From the NCBI GenBank assembly GCA_036310185.1, contig JAXJSH010000045.1, forward strand, positions 1 through 32,678: a stretch of 32,678 bases of DNA, read 5' to 3'. Shown piece after piece: positions 5,798 through 13,853 of the stretch (the stretch's first letter is position 1; each line of letters starts with the position of its first letter). The notes below the pieces were generated by a model. The model was not told the DNA's origin. It was given only the letters and a program-made list of their open reading frames with translations, and made no database searches. Source of the stretch: JALENY01 sp036310185 (GTDB taxonomy: Bacteria > Bacillota > Clostridia > Lachnospirales > Lachnospiraceae). The position numbers and the translations under genes were made by a program.

Positions 5798-8389
5798 ATG
5801 AATATCAGTAAATTTACACAAAAATCAATCGAAGCAGTCCAGAACCTGGAAAAAGTCGCTTACGACTTCGGCAACCAGGAAGTCGAGCAGGAACATCTCT
5901 TATATAACCTGCTCCATCAGGAAGACAGCCTGATTTTAAAACTGATCGAAAAAATGGGCATCGACACCCAGACATTCTTAAATGCAGTGGAACAGGCTCT
6001 GGAAGCGCGGGTAAAAGTATCCGGCGGCAATCCATATATCGGTCAGGATCTGAACAAAGCCCTGATCAAAGCGGAGGATGAGGCAAAAGCCATGGGCGAT
6101 GAGTATGTGTCCGTGGAACACCTTTTCCTTTCCCTGATCAATCATGCCAGCAAAAGCATGAAGCAGCTGTTCAAACAGTTCGGCATCAACCGCGAGTCCT
6201 TTTTACAGGCACTCAGCACGGTGCGCGGCAACCAGCGTGTGACCACAGATAACCCGGAGGCGACCTATGATACCCTGAACAAATACGGTCAGGATCTGGT
6301 GGAAAAAGCCAGAAAACAGCAGCTTGATCCGGTCATCGGCCGTGATGCGGAGATACGTAATGTAATCCGTATTCTTTCCAGAAAAACCAAAAACAATCCG
6401 GTGCTCATCGGTGAACCTGGTGTGGGAAAAACAGCAGCAGTAGAAGGTCTGGCTCAGCGTATTGTACGGGGCGATGTGCCGGAGGGACTGAAAGATAAGA
6501 GAATCTTTGCACTGGATATGGGCGCTCTGGTAGCGGGTGCAAAATACCGCGGTGAGTTCGAGGAACGTCTGAAAGCGGTTCTGGAAGAAGTAAGAAAAAG
6601 CGAAGGTGAGATCATCCTTTTCATTGATGAGCTCCACCTGATTGTAGGTGCCGGAAAAACAGACGGTGCCATGGATGCGGGCAATATGTTAAAACCGATG
6701 CTGGCCCGCGGTGAACTTCATTGTATCGGTGCAACTACATTGGATGAGTACCGTAAATATATTGAAAAAGACCCGGCACTGGAACGTCGTTTCCAGCCGG
6801 TGCTGGTGGACGAACCGACGGTGGAAGATACCATCTCCATCCTTCGCGGTCTGAAAGAACGCTACGAAGTATATCATGGAGTAAAAATCACGGATGCGGC
6901 GCTGGTGACGGCAGCCACACTGTCTCAGCGTTATATCACCGACCGTTTTCTGCCGGATAAGGCCATCGACCTTGTGGATGAAGCCTGTGCATTGATCAAA
7001 ACAGAACTGGATTCCCTTCCGACCGATCTGGATGAGATGCAGCGTAAGATCATGCAGATGGAGATCGAAGAAGCGGCATTGAAAAAAGAGAAAGACCGCT
7101 TAAGTCAGGATAGATTGGCTGCCCTGCAAAAAGAACTGGCAGAGCTGCGTGATGTGTTCAACACACAGAAAGCACAGTGGGACAACGAAAAGACCGCTGT
7201 GGACAGGGTTCATAAATACAGAGAACAGATTGAAGAGATGAATCGGGAGATTCAGATGGCCCAGCAGCACTACGATCTGGAAAAAGCGGCCCAGCTGCAG
7301 TACGGCGAACTGCCGAAACTGCAGAAAGAACTGGCCGAAGCAGAAGAACAGATGAAAAAAGGCGATCAGTCACTGGTACATGAAAAAGTGACGGACGAAG
7401 AGATCGCCCGCATCATTTCCCGCTGGACCGGCATTCCGGTGGCAAAACTGACCGAAGGTGAGAGGGAAAAGATCCTTGGACTGGAAGAACAGCTTCATGA
7501 GCGCGTGGTAGGTCAGGATGAAGGCGTAAAAATGGTGACCGAAGCCATTCTCCGTTCAAAAGCAGGCATCAAAGATCCGACGAAACCGATCGGTTCTTTC
7601 TTGTTCCTTGGTCCCACCGGTGTGGGTAAAACCGAGCTGGCGAAATCGCTGGCACACAGTCTGTTTGACGACGAAAACAATATGGTTCGTATCGATATGA
7701 GTGAATATATGGAGAAACATTCCGTGTCCCGACTGATCGGAGCGCCTCCAGGATATGTGGGCTATGACGAGGGCGGTCAGCTGACCGAGGCAGTCAGAAG
7801 AAAACCGTACAGTGTGGTACTGTTTGATGAGGTTGAAAAAGCACATCCAGATGTATTTAACGTGCTTCTGCAGGTGCTGGATGATGGCCGGATCACGGAT
7901 TCTCAGGGCAGAACCGTAGATTTTAAAAACACGATCCTGATCATGACTTCCAATATCGGTGCATCCTACCTTCTGGATGGCATTAATGAAAATGGTGAGA
8001 TCAGTCAGGAAGCGGAAGATATGGTCATGGGTGACCTTCGTGCGCACTTCAGACCGGAATTTCTGAACCGTCTGGATGAAATCATTCTTTTCAAACCCTT
8101 GACAAAATCCAACATTGGTAAGATAGTAGATCTGTTGGTGAAAGAACTGAGTGATCGTCTGGAAAGTCAGGAACTGGCTTTGGAACTTACAGATGCGGCG
8201 AAAACCATGGTGATCGAAGATGGCTACGATCCGGTATACGGAGCAAGACCGCTGAAACGTTATCTTCAGAAATATGTGGAGACGCTTGCGGCAAAATGTA
8301 TTCTGTCCGGTCAGGTTGCCGCCGGCGATACCATTGTGCTCGACGTGGATCAGGATCAGTTCGTGACAAGAGTAAGAAAGCACGCATAG
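5798..8389 (+). CDS. clpB: ATP-dependent disaggregase ClpB
   Basis: The 863-residue product is a full-length ClpB, the hexameric AAA+ disaggregase that works with DnaK to rescue aggregated proteins. The order is an N-terminal Clp repeat domain (about 1-145), the first nucleotide domain with Walker A GEPGVGKT, the long coiled-coil middle domain (roughly 400-520, Glu/Lys/Gln-rich), the second nucleotide domain with GPTGVGKT, and a C-terminal domain with RPEFLNRLDEII and GARPLKR. The middle domain separates ClpB from ClpC. The start is the ATG at 5798, preceded by AGAGGAGG; an in-frame ATG at 5705 lies inside the promoter and cannot be used. Control by HrcA is expected from the CIRCE site. A DUF4250 gene follows 52 bp downstream and may be cotranscribed. 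Confidence 0.97.
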   Translation: MNISKFTQKSIEAVQNLEKVAYDFGNQEVEQEHLLYNLLHQEDSLILKLIEKMGIDTQTFLNAVEQALEARVKVSGGNPYIGQDLNKALIKAEDEAKAMGDEYVSVEHLFLSLINHASKSMKQLFKQFGINRESFLQALSTVRGNQRVTTDNPEATYDTLNKYGQDLVEKARKQQLDPVIGRDAEIRNVIRILSRKTKNNPVLIGEPGVGKTAAVEGLAQRIVRGDVPEGLKDKRIFALDMGALVAGAKYRGEFEERLKAVLEEVRKSEGEIILFIDELHLIVGAGKTDGAMDAGNMLKPMLARGELHCIGATTLDEYRKYIEKDPALERRFQPVLVDEPTVEDTISILRGLKERYEVYHGVKITDAALVTAATLSQRYITDRFLPDKAIDLVDEACALIKTELDSLPTDLDEMQRKIMQMEIEEAALKKEKDRLSQDRLAALQKELAELRDVFNTQKAQWDNEKTAVDRVHKYREQIEEMNREIQMAQQHYDLEKAAQLQYGELPKLQKELAEAEEQMKKGDQSLVHEKVTDEEIARIISRWTGIPVAKLTEGEREKILGLEEQLHERVVGQDEGVKMVTEAILRSKAGIKDPTKPIGSFLFLGPTGVGKTELAKSLAHSLFDDENNMVRIDMSEYMEKHSVSRLIGAPPGYVGYDEGGQLTEAVRRKPYSVVLFDEVEKAHPDVFNVLLQVLDDGRITDSQGRTVDFKNTILIMTSNIGASYLLDGINENGEISQEAEDMVMGDLRAHFRPEFLNRLDEIILFKPLTKSNIGKIVDLLVKELSDRLESQELALELTDAAKTMVIEDGYDPVYGARPLKRYLQKYVETLAAKCILSGQVAAGDTIVLDVDQDQFVTRVRKHA

Positions 8390-8441
8390 CGTGTACCATT
8401 GTGCCGGAATATGCGGCATGATTATGGAAAGGAGAAAACGC

Positions 8442-8615
8442 ATGATACCAAAGGATCCGGTGATTCTGTTAAGTTATGTGAATACCCAGCTGAGAGACTA
8501 TTATGATTCTCTGGAAGCACTGTGTTCCTGCCGCGGAATGAAAAAAGACTGGCTGGTAGAAACACTGGGTAAGATAGACTACTATTATGACGAAAAACAG
8601 AATCAGTTTATTTAA
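8442..8615 (+). CDS. DUF4250 family small protein
   Basis: This 57-residue protein begins IPKDPVILLSYVNTQLRDYY and ends GKIDYYYDEKQNQF, which matches the DUF4250 pattern as I recall it: a short helical protein common in Clostridia, with no known function. It has no membrane segment or signal. The ATG at 8442 follows GGAAAGGAG at good spacing; an in-frame ATG at 8391 lacks a ribosome site. The middle helix-turn-helix-like stretch (LEALCSCRGMKKDWLVETLGKIDYYYD) could fold as a small DNA-binding motif, but that is speculation. It lies 52 bp after clpB with a terminator behind it, so heat-shock coexpression is possible. Confidence 0.8.
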   Translation: MIPKDPVILLSYVNTQLRDYYDSLEALCSCRGMKKDWLVETLGKIDYYYDEKQNQFI

Positions 8616-8654
8616 ATGACGGTATCACAGCAGTCAGGTGATAAGGCAAAAGGA

Positions 8655-8696
8655 AAACAGGAGCAGACGCCCAGGCGGATGCTTCTGTTTTTTTTT
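8655..8696 (+). terminator. Terminator of the clpB-DUF4250 unit
   Basis: AAACAGGAGCA and TGCTTCTGTTT pair around a GC-rich inner loop, and nine consecutive T residues follow. This is a strong intrinsic terminator. Confidence 0.9.
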
Positions 8697-8713
8697 ATAA
8701 AACAGCAGTGATT

Positions 8714-8774
8714 GAGAAGGCGTCATTTGCAAAATGCAGGAGTATGCCTTATACATATGTGCCCGCACCTTCTC
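8714..8774. other. Long imperfect hairpin in the gap before marR
   Basis: GAGAAGGCG (8714-8722) can pair with GCACCTTCTC (8765-8774) around a 42-base loop that itself holds short inverted repeats (ATTTGCAAAAT). The 8616-8958 gap otherwise holds only the terminator and the marR control region. The function of the hairpin is unknown. Confidence 0.3.
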
Positions 8775-8924
8775 TATGGTATATAAAAATTAGCTGAATA
8801 ATTAATTTCTTGTGAAAATATTTTAGAAATGGACGGATAATAAGAAAAATGCATAATTTTAAAATGTGAAAATTTTATAAAATAACCGAAAATGAGTTGA
8901 AAAACTTGGAAGGAGAGACTAAGA

Positions 8925-8941
8925 TATAATTAGTCAGCTAA
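8925..8941 (+). promoter_or_regulatory. marR operon -10 box and candidate operator
   Basis: TATAAT (8925-8930) is a perfect -10 box; no good -35 is seen at 17 bases. The dyad TTAGTCAGCTAA (8930-8941) starts on its last base, over the likely transcription start. An inverted repeat there is typical of autorepression by a MarR protein, but binding is inferred. Confidence 0.55.
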
Positions 8942-8958
8942 CGAAAAGGGGTGAGAAC

Positions 8959-9393
8959 TTGTTACCGGAACAGAAAAAAGATACCGTACAGGGGTGTCTT
9001 TTGGAAGCATCACATAAGCTTTTTCAGAAAACATTTGAGCAGGTGTCAAAGCTGGAAACCCATCCGGGTCAGCTGCCTATTCTCCGGCTCCTGAAGCACA
9101 GCGGCGGATTAAGTCAGCGGGAGATCGCTGAGATTCTGAAGATCAAGCCTCCGACAGTCAATGTTTCCATTCATCGCATGGAAAAGAGCGGATACGTAAC
9201 ACGCAGGCCGGACGAAAAGGATCAGCGTGTCTCCCGGGTGTATCTGACGGAAAAAGGCAGCCGGCTGGAAGCACAGGTTCATGAAATCATGGGGAAAATG
9301 GAAGAAAACCTTATTCAGGATTTTACGGAAAGCGAATTGTGTCTGCTGAAACGGATGTTGATTCATTTGATCGATAATCTGGAAAAAATGTAA
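8959..9393 (+). CDS. MarR family transcriptional regulator
   Basis: The 144-residue protein is a MarR-type winged-helix repressor. The helix-turn-helix lies at about residues 51-75 (LSQREIAEILKIKPPTVNVSIHRM), followed by the wing with its conserved D-x-R core (RRPDEKDQRVSRVYLT, about 82-97). Flanking helices should form the dimer interface and ligand pocket. The start is a TTG at 8959, eight bases after AAAGGGG; no ATG lies nearby in frame. Two ABC exporter genes follow after 22 bp, the classic arrangement in which a MarR protein represses a drug exporter and itself until an inducer binds. A dyad at the promoter supports autoregulation. The inducer cannot be predicted. Confidence 0.92.
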   Translation: MLPEQKKDTVQGCLLEASHKLFQKTFEQVSKLETHPGQLPILRLLKHSGGLSQREIAEILKIKPPTVNVSIHRMEKSGYVTRRPDEKDQRVSRVYLTEKGSRLEAQVHEIMGKMEENLIQDFTESELCLLKRMLIHLIDNLEKM

Positions 9394-9415
9394 AATATAT
9401 TAGAAGGAGAGAGAC

Positions 9416-11575
9416 ATGTTAAAACTATTTAGATACCTGAAACGTTCTGCGGGATATGTAGCAATGATTGTACTGCTGCTGTTTCTGCAGGCCTACTGTG
9501 ATCTTTCCCTGCCTTCTTACACATCGGATATTGTAAATGTGGGAATTCAGCAAAAGGGTGTGGAAGACGGCGTGCCGGAACAGATCAGCGGTGAGTCCCT
9601 GGAAACATTGGGACTGTTTATGCGTGAGTCGGATTATGAGACTGTGACAGCGGCTTACGAAGAAAATGACGGCGTGTATGAGCTGATCCATATCAGTTCA
9701 GATGAAAGAGAAGAACTGAACGAAATCATGTGTAAGCCGGAACTGGTTTTATCAAATCTGACTTCCAATGAGGAAACAGCCGCTCAGATCAAGGAGCAGA
9801 TGGGGATTCCGGCGGAAATGGATATTCTGGATGTAATTGCACAGATGCCCACAGAAACAAGGGAGACCATGTTTGCATCTATGACAGAGCAGATTGATCA
9901 GATGCCGGAATCTATTGTTACCCAGTCTGCCATCGCTTTTGTTCAGAATGAATATGAATCTTTAGGCATTGATCTGGATGATATGCAGATGGATTATCTG
10001 GTGCAGACCGGAATCCGTATGCTGGGTCTGGCGCTTCTGCTGATGCTGGCTGCAGTATGTGTCACATTTTTATCTGCAAAAGTAGCTGCTGCAGTTGGTC
10101 ATGATCTGCGAAACGATGTGTATCGAAAGGTAATCGGATTTTCCAATGGTGAGTATAATCAATTCTCCACGGCATCACTGATCACCAGAAGTACAAACGA
10201 TATCCAGCAGGTACAGATGATGCTGGCCATGATTTTCAGAATTGCATGTTATGCTCCGATTCTGGCAATCGGCGGTATTTTAAAGGCATTGGAGACGAAT
10301 GTTTCCATGAGCTGGATCATTGCGCTGGCGGTTATTGTGATCCTGTTTGTTATTATAATTTTGCTGATCGTGGCTATGCCGAAGTTTAAAAAACTGCAGA
10401 CGCTGATCGACCGTATGAACCTGGTGAGCAGAGAAATCTTAAGCGGTGTTTCGGTTATCCGTGCTTTCAGCCGTGAAAAACACGAAGAAGAAAGATTTGA
10501 AAAGGCAAACCGGGATCTGATGAAAACAAACCTGTTTGTGAATCGGTGCATGACTTTTATGATGCCGATTATCACACTGATCTTGAACAGTGTATCCCTT
10601 TTGATCGTATACAAGGGCTCCTATGCAGTAGATGCCGGAACCATGCAGGTTGGTGATATGATGGCATTTATTCAGTATGCAATGCAGATCATTATGTCAT
10701 TCCTGATGCTGACGGTGCTGTCTGTCATGCTTCCGAGAGCGACGGTATCTGCCGGCCGTATCAATGAAGTCCTTGAGACTCAGGCAACCATTCATGACCC
10801 GGCTGAACCGAAGAAACCGGCAGATGAGGTAAAAGGAAAAGTAGAATTTGATCATGTATCATTTGCTTATCCGGATGCGGAAGAGAATGTGCTGACGGAT
10901 ATCAGTTTTACCGCAGAAAAAGGTGAGACGGTAGCCATTATCGGAAGTACCGGAAGCGGAAAGAGTACGGTTGTGAATCTCATTCCCAGATTCTACGATG
11001 TGACAAAAGGTGCTGTCCGTGTGGATGGGGTGGATGTCCGTGAGATGACCCAGAAAGACCTGCGTGACAGACTTGGCTATGTTCCGCAGAAAGGTGTGCT
11101 TTTCTCCGGAACCATCGACTCCAATATCCGTTTTGGCCGTCCGGATGCCTCAAAAGAGGAAGTGGAAGAGGCTGCCCGTATTGCTCAGGCAGAAGACTTT
11201 ATTCTGCAGAAACCTGATCAGTATGATTCCCATATCGCGCAGGGCGGAACCAACGTATCTGGCGGTCAGAAACAGCGTCTGTCCATTGCCCGTGCCATTG
11301 AGAAAAAACCGGAAATTCTCATTTTTGATGACAGTTTTTCTGCACTGGACTACAAGACGGATGTGGCTTTAAGAAAAGCCTTAAAAGAAGCGACCGCAGA
11401 GACAACCACCATTATTGTTGCCCAGCGTATCAGTACCATTTTGCATGCAGATAAGATCGTTGTGTTAAACGAAGGCGAGATGGCAGGAATTGGAACCCAT
11501 AAAGAATTGATGAAGAACTGTGAGGTATATCAGCAGATTGCCAAATCACAGTTATCAGAGGAGGAATTGGCGTAA
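9416..11575 (+). CDS. Heterodimeric ABC exporter subunit with degenerate ATP site
   Basis: The 719-residue protein fuses a six-helix exporter membrane domain to a C-terminal ATPase. It is longer than the usual ~580 residues because about 150 extra hydrophilic residues lie between the first two membrane helices (about 40-195), predicted to be outside the cell. Walker A is GSTGSGKS (510-517) and the signature is canonical VSGGQ (614-618). The Walker B region reads IFDDS, with Asp639 in place of the catalytic Glu, and the switch His is Gln670 (VAQR). These are the marks of the non-hydrolysing site of heterodimeric exporters such as LmrCD and TM287/288. The stop codon overlaps the next ATG, so the partners are translationally coupled. 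Likely a multidrug or peptide exporter under MarR control. Confidence 0.93.
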   Translation: MLKLFRYLKRSAGYVAMIVLLLFLQAYCDLSLPSYTSDIVNVGIQQKGVEDGVPEQISGESLETLGLFMRESDYETVTAAYEENDGVYELIHISSDEREELNEIMCKPELVLSNLTSNEETAAQIKEQMGIPAEMDILDVIAQMPTETRETMFASMTEQIDQMPESIVTQSAIAFVQNEYESLGIDLDDMQMDYLVQTGIRMLGLALLLMLAAVCVTFLSAKVAAAVGHDLRNDVYRKVIGFSNGEYNQFSTASLITRSTNDIQQVQMMLAMIFRIACYAPILAIGGILKALETNVSMSWIIALAVIVILFVIIILLIVAMPKFKKLQTLIDRMNLVSREILSGVSVIRAFSREKHEEERFEKANRDLMKTNLFVNRCMTFMMPIITLILNSVSLLIVYKGSYAVDAGTMQVGDMMAFIQYAMQIIMSFLMLTVLSVMLPRATVSAGRINEVLETQATIHDPAEPKKPADEVKGKVEFDHVSFAYPDAEENVLTDISFTAEKGETVAIIGSTGSGKSTVVNLIPRFYDVTKGAVRVDGVDVREMTQKDLRDRLGYVPQKGVLFSGTIDSNIRFGRPDASKEEVEEAARIAQAEDFILQKPDQYDSHIAQGGTNVSGGQKQRLSIARAIEKKPEILIFDDSFSALDYKTDVALRKALKEATAETTTIIVAQRISTILHADKIVVLNEGEMAGIGTHKELMKNCEVYQQIAKSQLSEEELA

Positions 11576-13413
11576 TGAGTGAAGAAAGAAGACCGAAAAT
11601 GCACGGACCGGGCCATGGTCCCGGCATGCGGGGCGGCGAAAAAGCCAAAGACTTCGGCAGTGCAATGAAACGTCTGGTAAGTTATATGAGCCGGTACAAA
11701 TTCCGTATTCTGATCATGCTGATCTTTGCAGTGGCAAGTACGGTGTTCAGTATCGTGGGACCGAAAATCCTTGGAAAGGCCACCACAGAGCTGTTCAACG
11801 GTCTGGTGGCAAAAATCCAGGGTACAGGCGGTATTGATTTTACAAAAATCGGGCAGATTCTGCTTGGATTGCTGTGTATTTATTTGATCAGTGCACTCTT
11901 TTCCTTTATACAGGGATTTGTTATGAGCGGTATTGCCAATGATGTGTCCTACAATCTGAGAAAAGACATATCAAAGAAAATTAACCGTATGCCCATGAAG
12001 TATTTTGAGAGCAGAACCACCGGTGAGATTCTCTCCCGCGTGACCAACGATGTGGATACACTTCAGCAGGGTCTGAACCAGAGTATTACCCAGTTGATTA
12101 CATCGGTAACAAGTATTATAGGTGTGCTTGTGATGATGCTCAGCATTAATGTTTGGATGACGCTGTGTGCACTTTTGATTTTACCGCTTTCCATGGTGAT
12201 TATCAGTCAGGTTATGAAACGTTCTCAGAAGTTTTTCCAGCGTCAGCAGAAATATCTTGGTGAAGTGAACGGTCAGATTGAAGAAGTTTATGGCGGTCAC
12301 AATATTATAAAAGCATTTAATAAGGAAGAAGATGTAGTAGCGACTTTTGAAGAGACAAACAAAAAGCTGTATGATTCCGCCTGGAAATCTCAGTTTTTCT
12401 CCGGTATGATGCAGCCGATCATGCAGTTTATCGGCAACCTGGGATATGTTATGGTAGCGCTTCTCGGCGGTATCTTTGTAATCAAGGGCTCCATCGAAGT
12501 TGGTGATATCCAGTCCTTCTTCCAGTACATCCGTAACTTTACTCAGCCGATTCAGCAGATTGCACAGGTGACCAATATGCTTCAGTCTGCAGCAGCCGCT
12601 TCCGAGCGTGTGTTTGAATTTCTGGATGAGGAAGAAGAGGATCAGACTGTGGAAAATGCAGTCAGCATTGAAGGACTGCGTGGAAATGTACAGTTCGATC
12701 ATGTATCTTTTGGATATGATCCCAATAAAATTATTGTCCACGATTTTTCTGCAGATATCAAAGACGGTCAGAAAATTGCGATCGTGGGTCCCACCGGTGC
12801 CGGCAAAACGACCATGGTTAAGCTGCTTATGCGTTTTTACGATGTAAACAGCGGAGCAATCAGGATCGACGGACATAACGTCAGGGATTTTGACCGAAGC
12901 CCGCTGCGCGAGATGTTTGGAATGGTACTTCAGGATACATGGCTGTTCAATGGCACCATTATGGAGAATATCCGATACGGGCGACTGGATGCAACAGATG
13001 AAGAGGTTATGGAGGCCGCAAAGGCAGCCCACATTCACAAATTTATCATGTCTCAGCCGGGCGGCTATAACATGGTGCTGAATGAAGAAACCAATAACAT
13101 TTCCCAGGGTCAGAAACAGCTGCTTACCATCGCCCGCGCCATTTTGGCGGACAATCAGATTCTGATTCTGGATGAAGCGACTTCATCCGTTGATACCCGT
13201 ACGGAGGAGCGTATCCAGAAAGCCATGGATAATCTGATGCGTGGCAGAACCAGCTTTATCATTGCACATCGTTTATCAACCATCCGCGATGCAGATTTGA
13301 TTCTGGTTATGAAAGACGGTGATATCATCGAGCAGGGCAATCATGATGAATTGATGGAAAAAGGCGGATTCTATGCAGGACTGTACAACAGTCAGTTTGA
13401 AAAAGCAGTATAA
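11575..13413 (+). CDS. Heterodimeric ABC exporter subunit with catalytic ATP site
   Basis: The 612-residue partner has a Gly/His/Pro/Arg-rich N-terminal tail (about 1-25), a six-helix membrane domain and an ATPase. Walker A is GPTGAGKT (405-412), Walker B LILDEA has the catalytic Glu534, and the switch His565 is present. Its signature is altered to ISQGQ (509-513). In the head-to-tail dimer this defective signature meets the defective Walker B of the upstream subunit, giving one dead and one active site. This complementary pattern confirms that the two genes encode one transporter. The ATG overlaps the upstream TAA by one base. A strong terminator follows at 13495. Confidence 0.93.
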   Translation: MSEERRPKMHGPGHGPGMRGGEKAKDFGSAMKRLVSYMSRYKFRILIMLIFAVASTVFSIVGPKILGKATTELFNGLVAKIQGTGGIDFTKIGQILLGLLCIYLISALFSFIQGFVMSGIANDVSYNLRKDISKKINRMPMKYFESRTTGEILSRVTNDVDTLQQGLNQSITQLITSVTSIIGVLVMMLSINVWMTLCALLILPLSMVIISQVMKRSQKFFQRQQKYLGEVNGQIEEVYGGHNIIKAFNKEEDVVATFEETNKKLYDSAWKSQFFSGMMQPIMQFIGNLGYVMVALLGGIFVIKGSIEVGDIQSFFQYIRNFTQPIQQIAQVTNMLQSAAAASERVFEFLDEEEEDQTVENAVSIEGLRGNVQFDHVSFGYDPNKIIVHDFSADIKDGQKIAIVGPTGAGKTTMVKLLMRFYDVNSGAIRIDGHNVRDFDRSPLREMFGMVLQDTWLFNGTIMENIRYGRLDATDEEVMEAAKAAHIHKFIMSQPGGYNMVLNEETNNISQGQKQLLTIARAILADNQILILDEATSSVDTRTEERIQKAMDNLMRGRTSFIIAHRLSTIRDADLILVMKDGDIIEQGNHDELMEKGGFYAGLYNSQFEKAV

Positions 13414-13494
13414 AAGAAAGAATATAAAGTTGATTGTCTGTAAAGCAAAACCGTATATTGGCAAAAATGAAACAGCAATATAGAAGAAGAGAGA

Positions 13495-13537
13495 GACTGC
13501 ACGATTTGAAAAGATCGTGCGGTCTTTTTCTTTTTTT
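13495..13537 (+). terminator. Terminator of the marR-ABC operon
   Basis: GACTGCACGAT (13495-13505) pairs with ATCGTGCGGTC (13514-13524) with one G-U pair, followed by TTTTCTTTTTTT. Confidence 0.92.
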
Positions 13538-13576
13538 GGATATAAAAGCAAAAAATGATCTTGTGTTTCTTTTTGA

Positions 13577-13605
13577 TTGCTTTTTTTCAATTACTGTGAT
13601 ATATT
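13577..13605 (+). promoter_or_regulatory. Likely promoter of the second ABC operon
   Basis: TTGCTT (13577-13582), a 17-base spacer and TATATT (13600-13605) preceded by TGA, an extended -10. Transcription would start near 13612, just before the TTAG...CTAA repeats. Confidence 0.5.
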
Positions 13606-13616
13606 TATTCAGAATA

Positions 13617-13650
13617 TTAGTATAAACTAACGGAAACTAAATAAAACTAA
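13617..13650 (+). repeat. Operator-like dyad and 10-bp phased AACTAA repeats
   Basis: TTAGTATAAACTAA (13617-13630) is a dyad with five-base arms. AACTAA then recurs at 13625, 13635 and 13645, exactly 10 bases apart, which puts all three on one face of the helix. Position just after the predicted start site suggests a repressor-binding array; the protein is unknown. Confidence 0.5.
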
Positions 13651-13652
13651 CA

Positions 13653-13693
13653 AGCCGAATGAGACTGTATCATAGGTTGAATTCGACTTTTTT
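13653..13693 (+). terminator. Leader terminator before the second ABC operon
   Basis: AGCCGAAT (13653-13660) and ATTCGACT (13681-13688) pair at 7 of 8 positions, followed by a T-run. It lies between the predicted promoter and the first gene, so it may attenuate the operon, or simply back up the upstream terminator. Confidence 0.55.
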
Positions 13694-13705
13694 ATTGCAG
13701 GATGG

Positions 13706-13719
13706 TTAGTTTTAACTAA
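13706..13719 (+). promoter_or_regulatory. TTAGTT-TT-AACTAA dyad
   Basis: A perfect inverted repeat with six-base arms and a two-base centre, 135 bases upstream of the ABC gene start. It resembles the dyads at 13617 and 8930 and is a candidate binding site for the same or a related regulator. Confidence 0.45.
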
Positions 13720-13853
13720 TTTTAATGCGTTTCTTTCAGAGAATGTGTAGAACAAACACAAAATTTTACCTGGGAAGATGCAGACAGGGAAAATACAAAA
13801 TAGACAGAGCCTCCTGTTTTTATGGGGAAAGGAATCAGAAAGGGGTTAAAAAT

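Noticed and set aside
7556..8443. 295-codon minus frame inside clpB
   Set aside because: Shadow of the second ClpB nucleotide domain; no start signals.
12181..13038. 285-codon minus frame inside the second ABC gene
   Set aside because: Shadow of the ATPase domain; Cys/His/Ile-rich with no recognisable domain.
13725..13853. N-terminal extension of the CydD-like protein by 43 codons
   Set aside because: Cys/Arg-rich non-membrane sequence with no ribosome site; the ATG at 13854 has AAAGGGG and begins the conserved protein.
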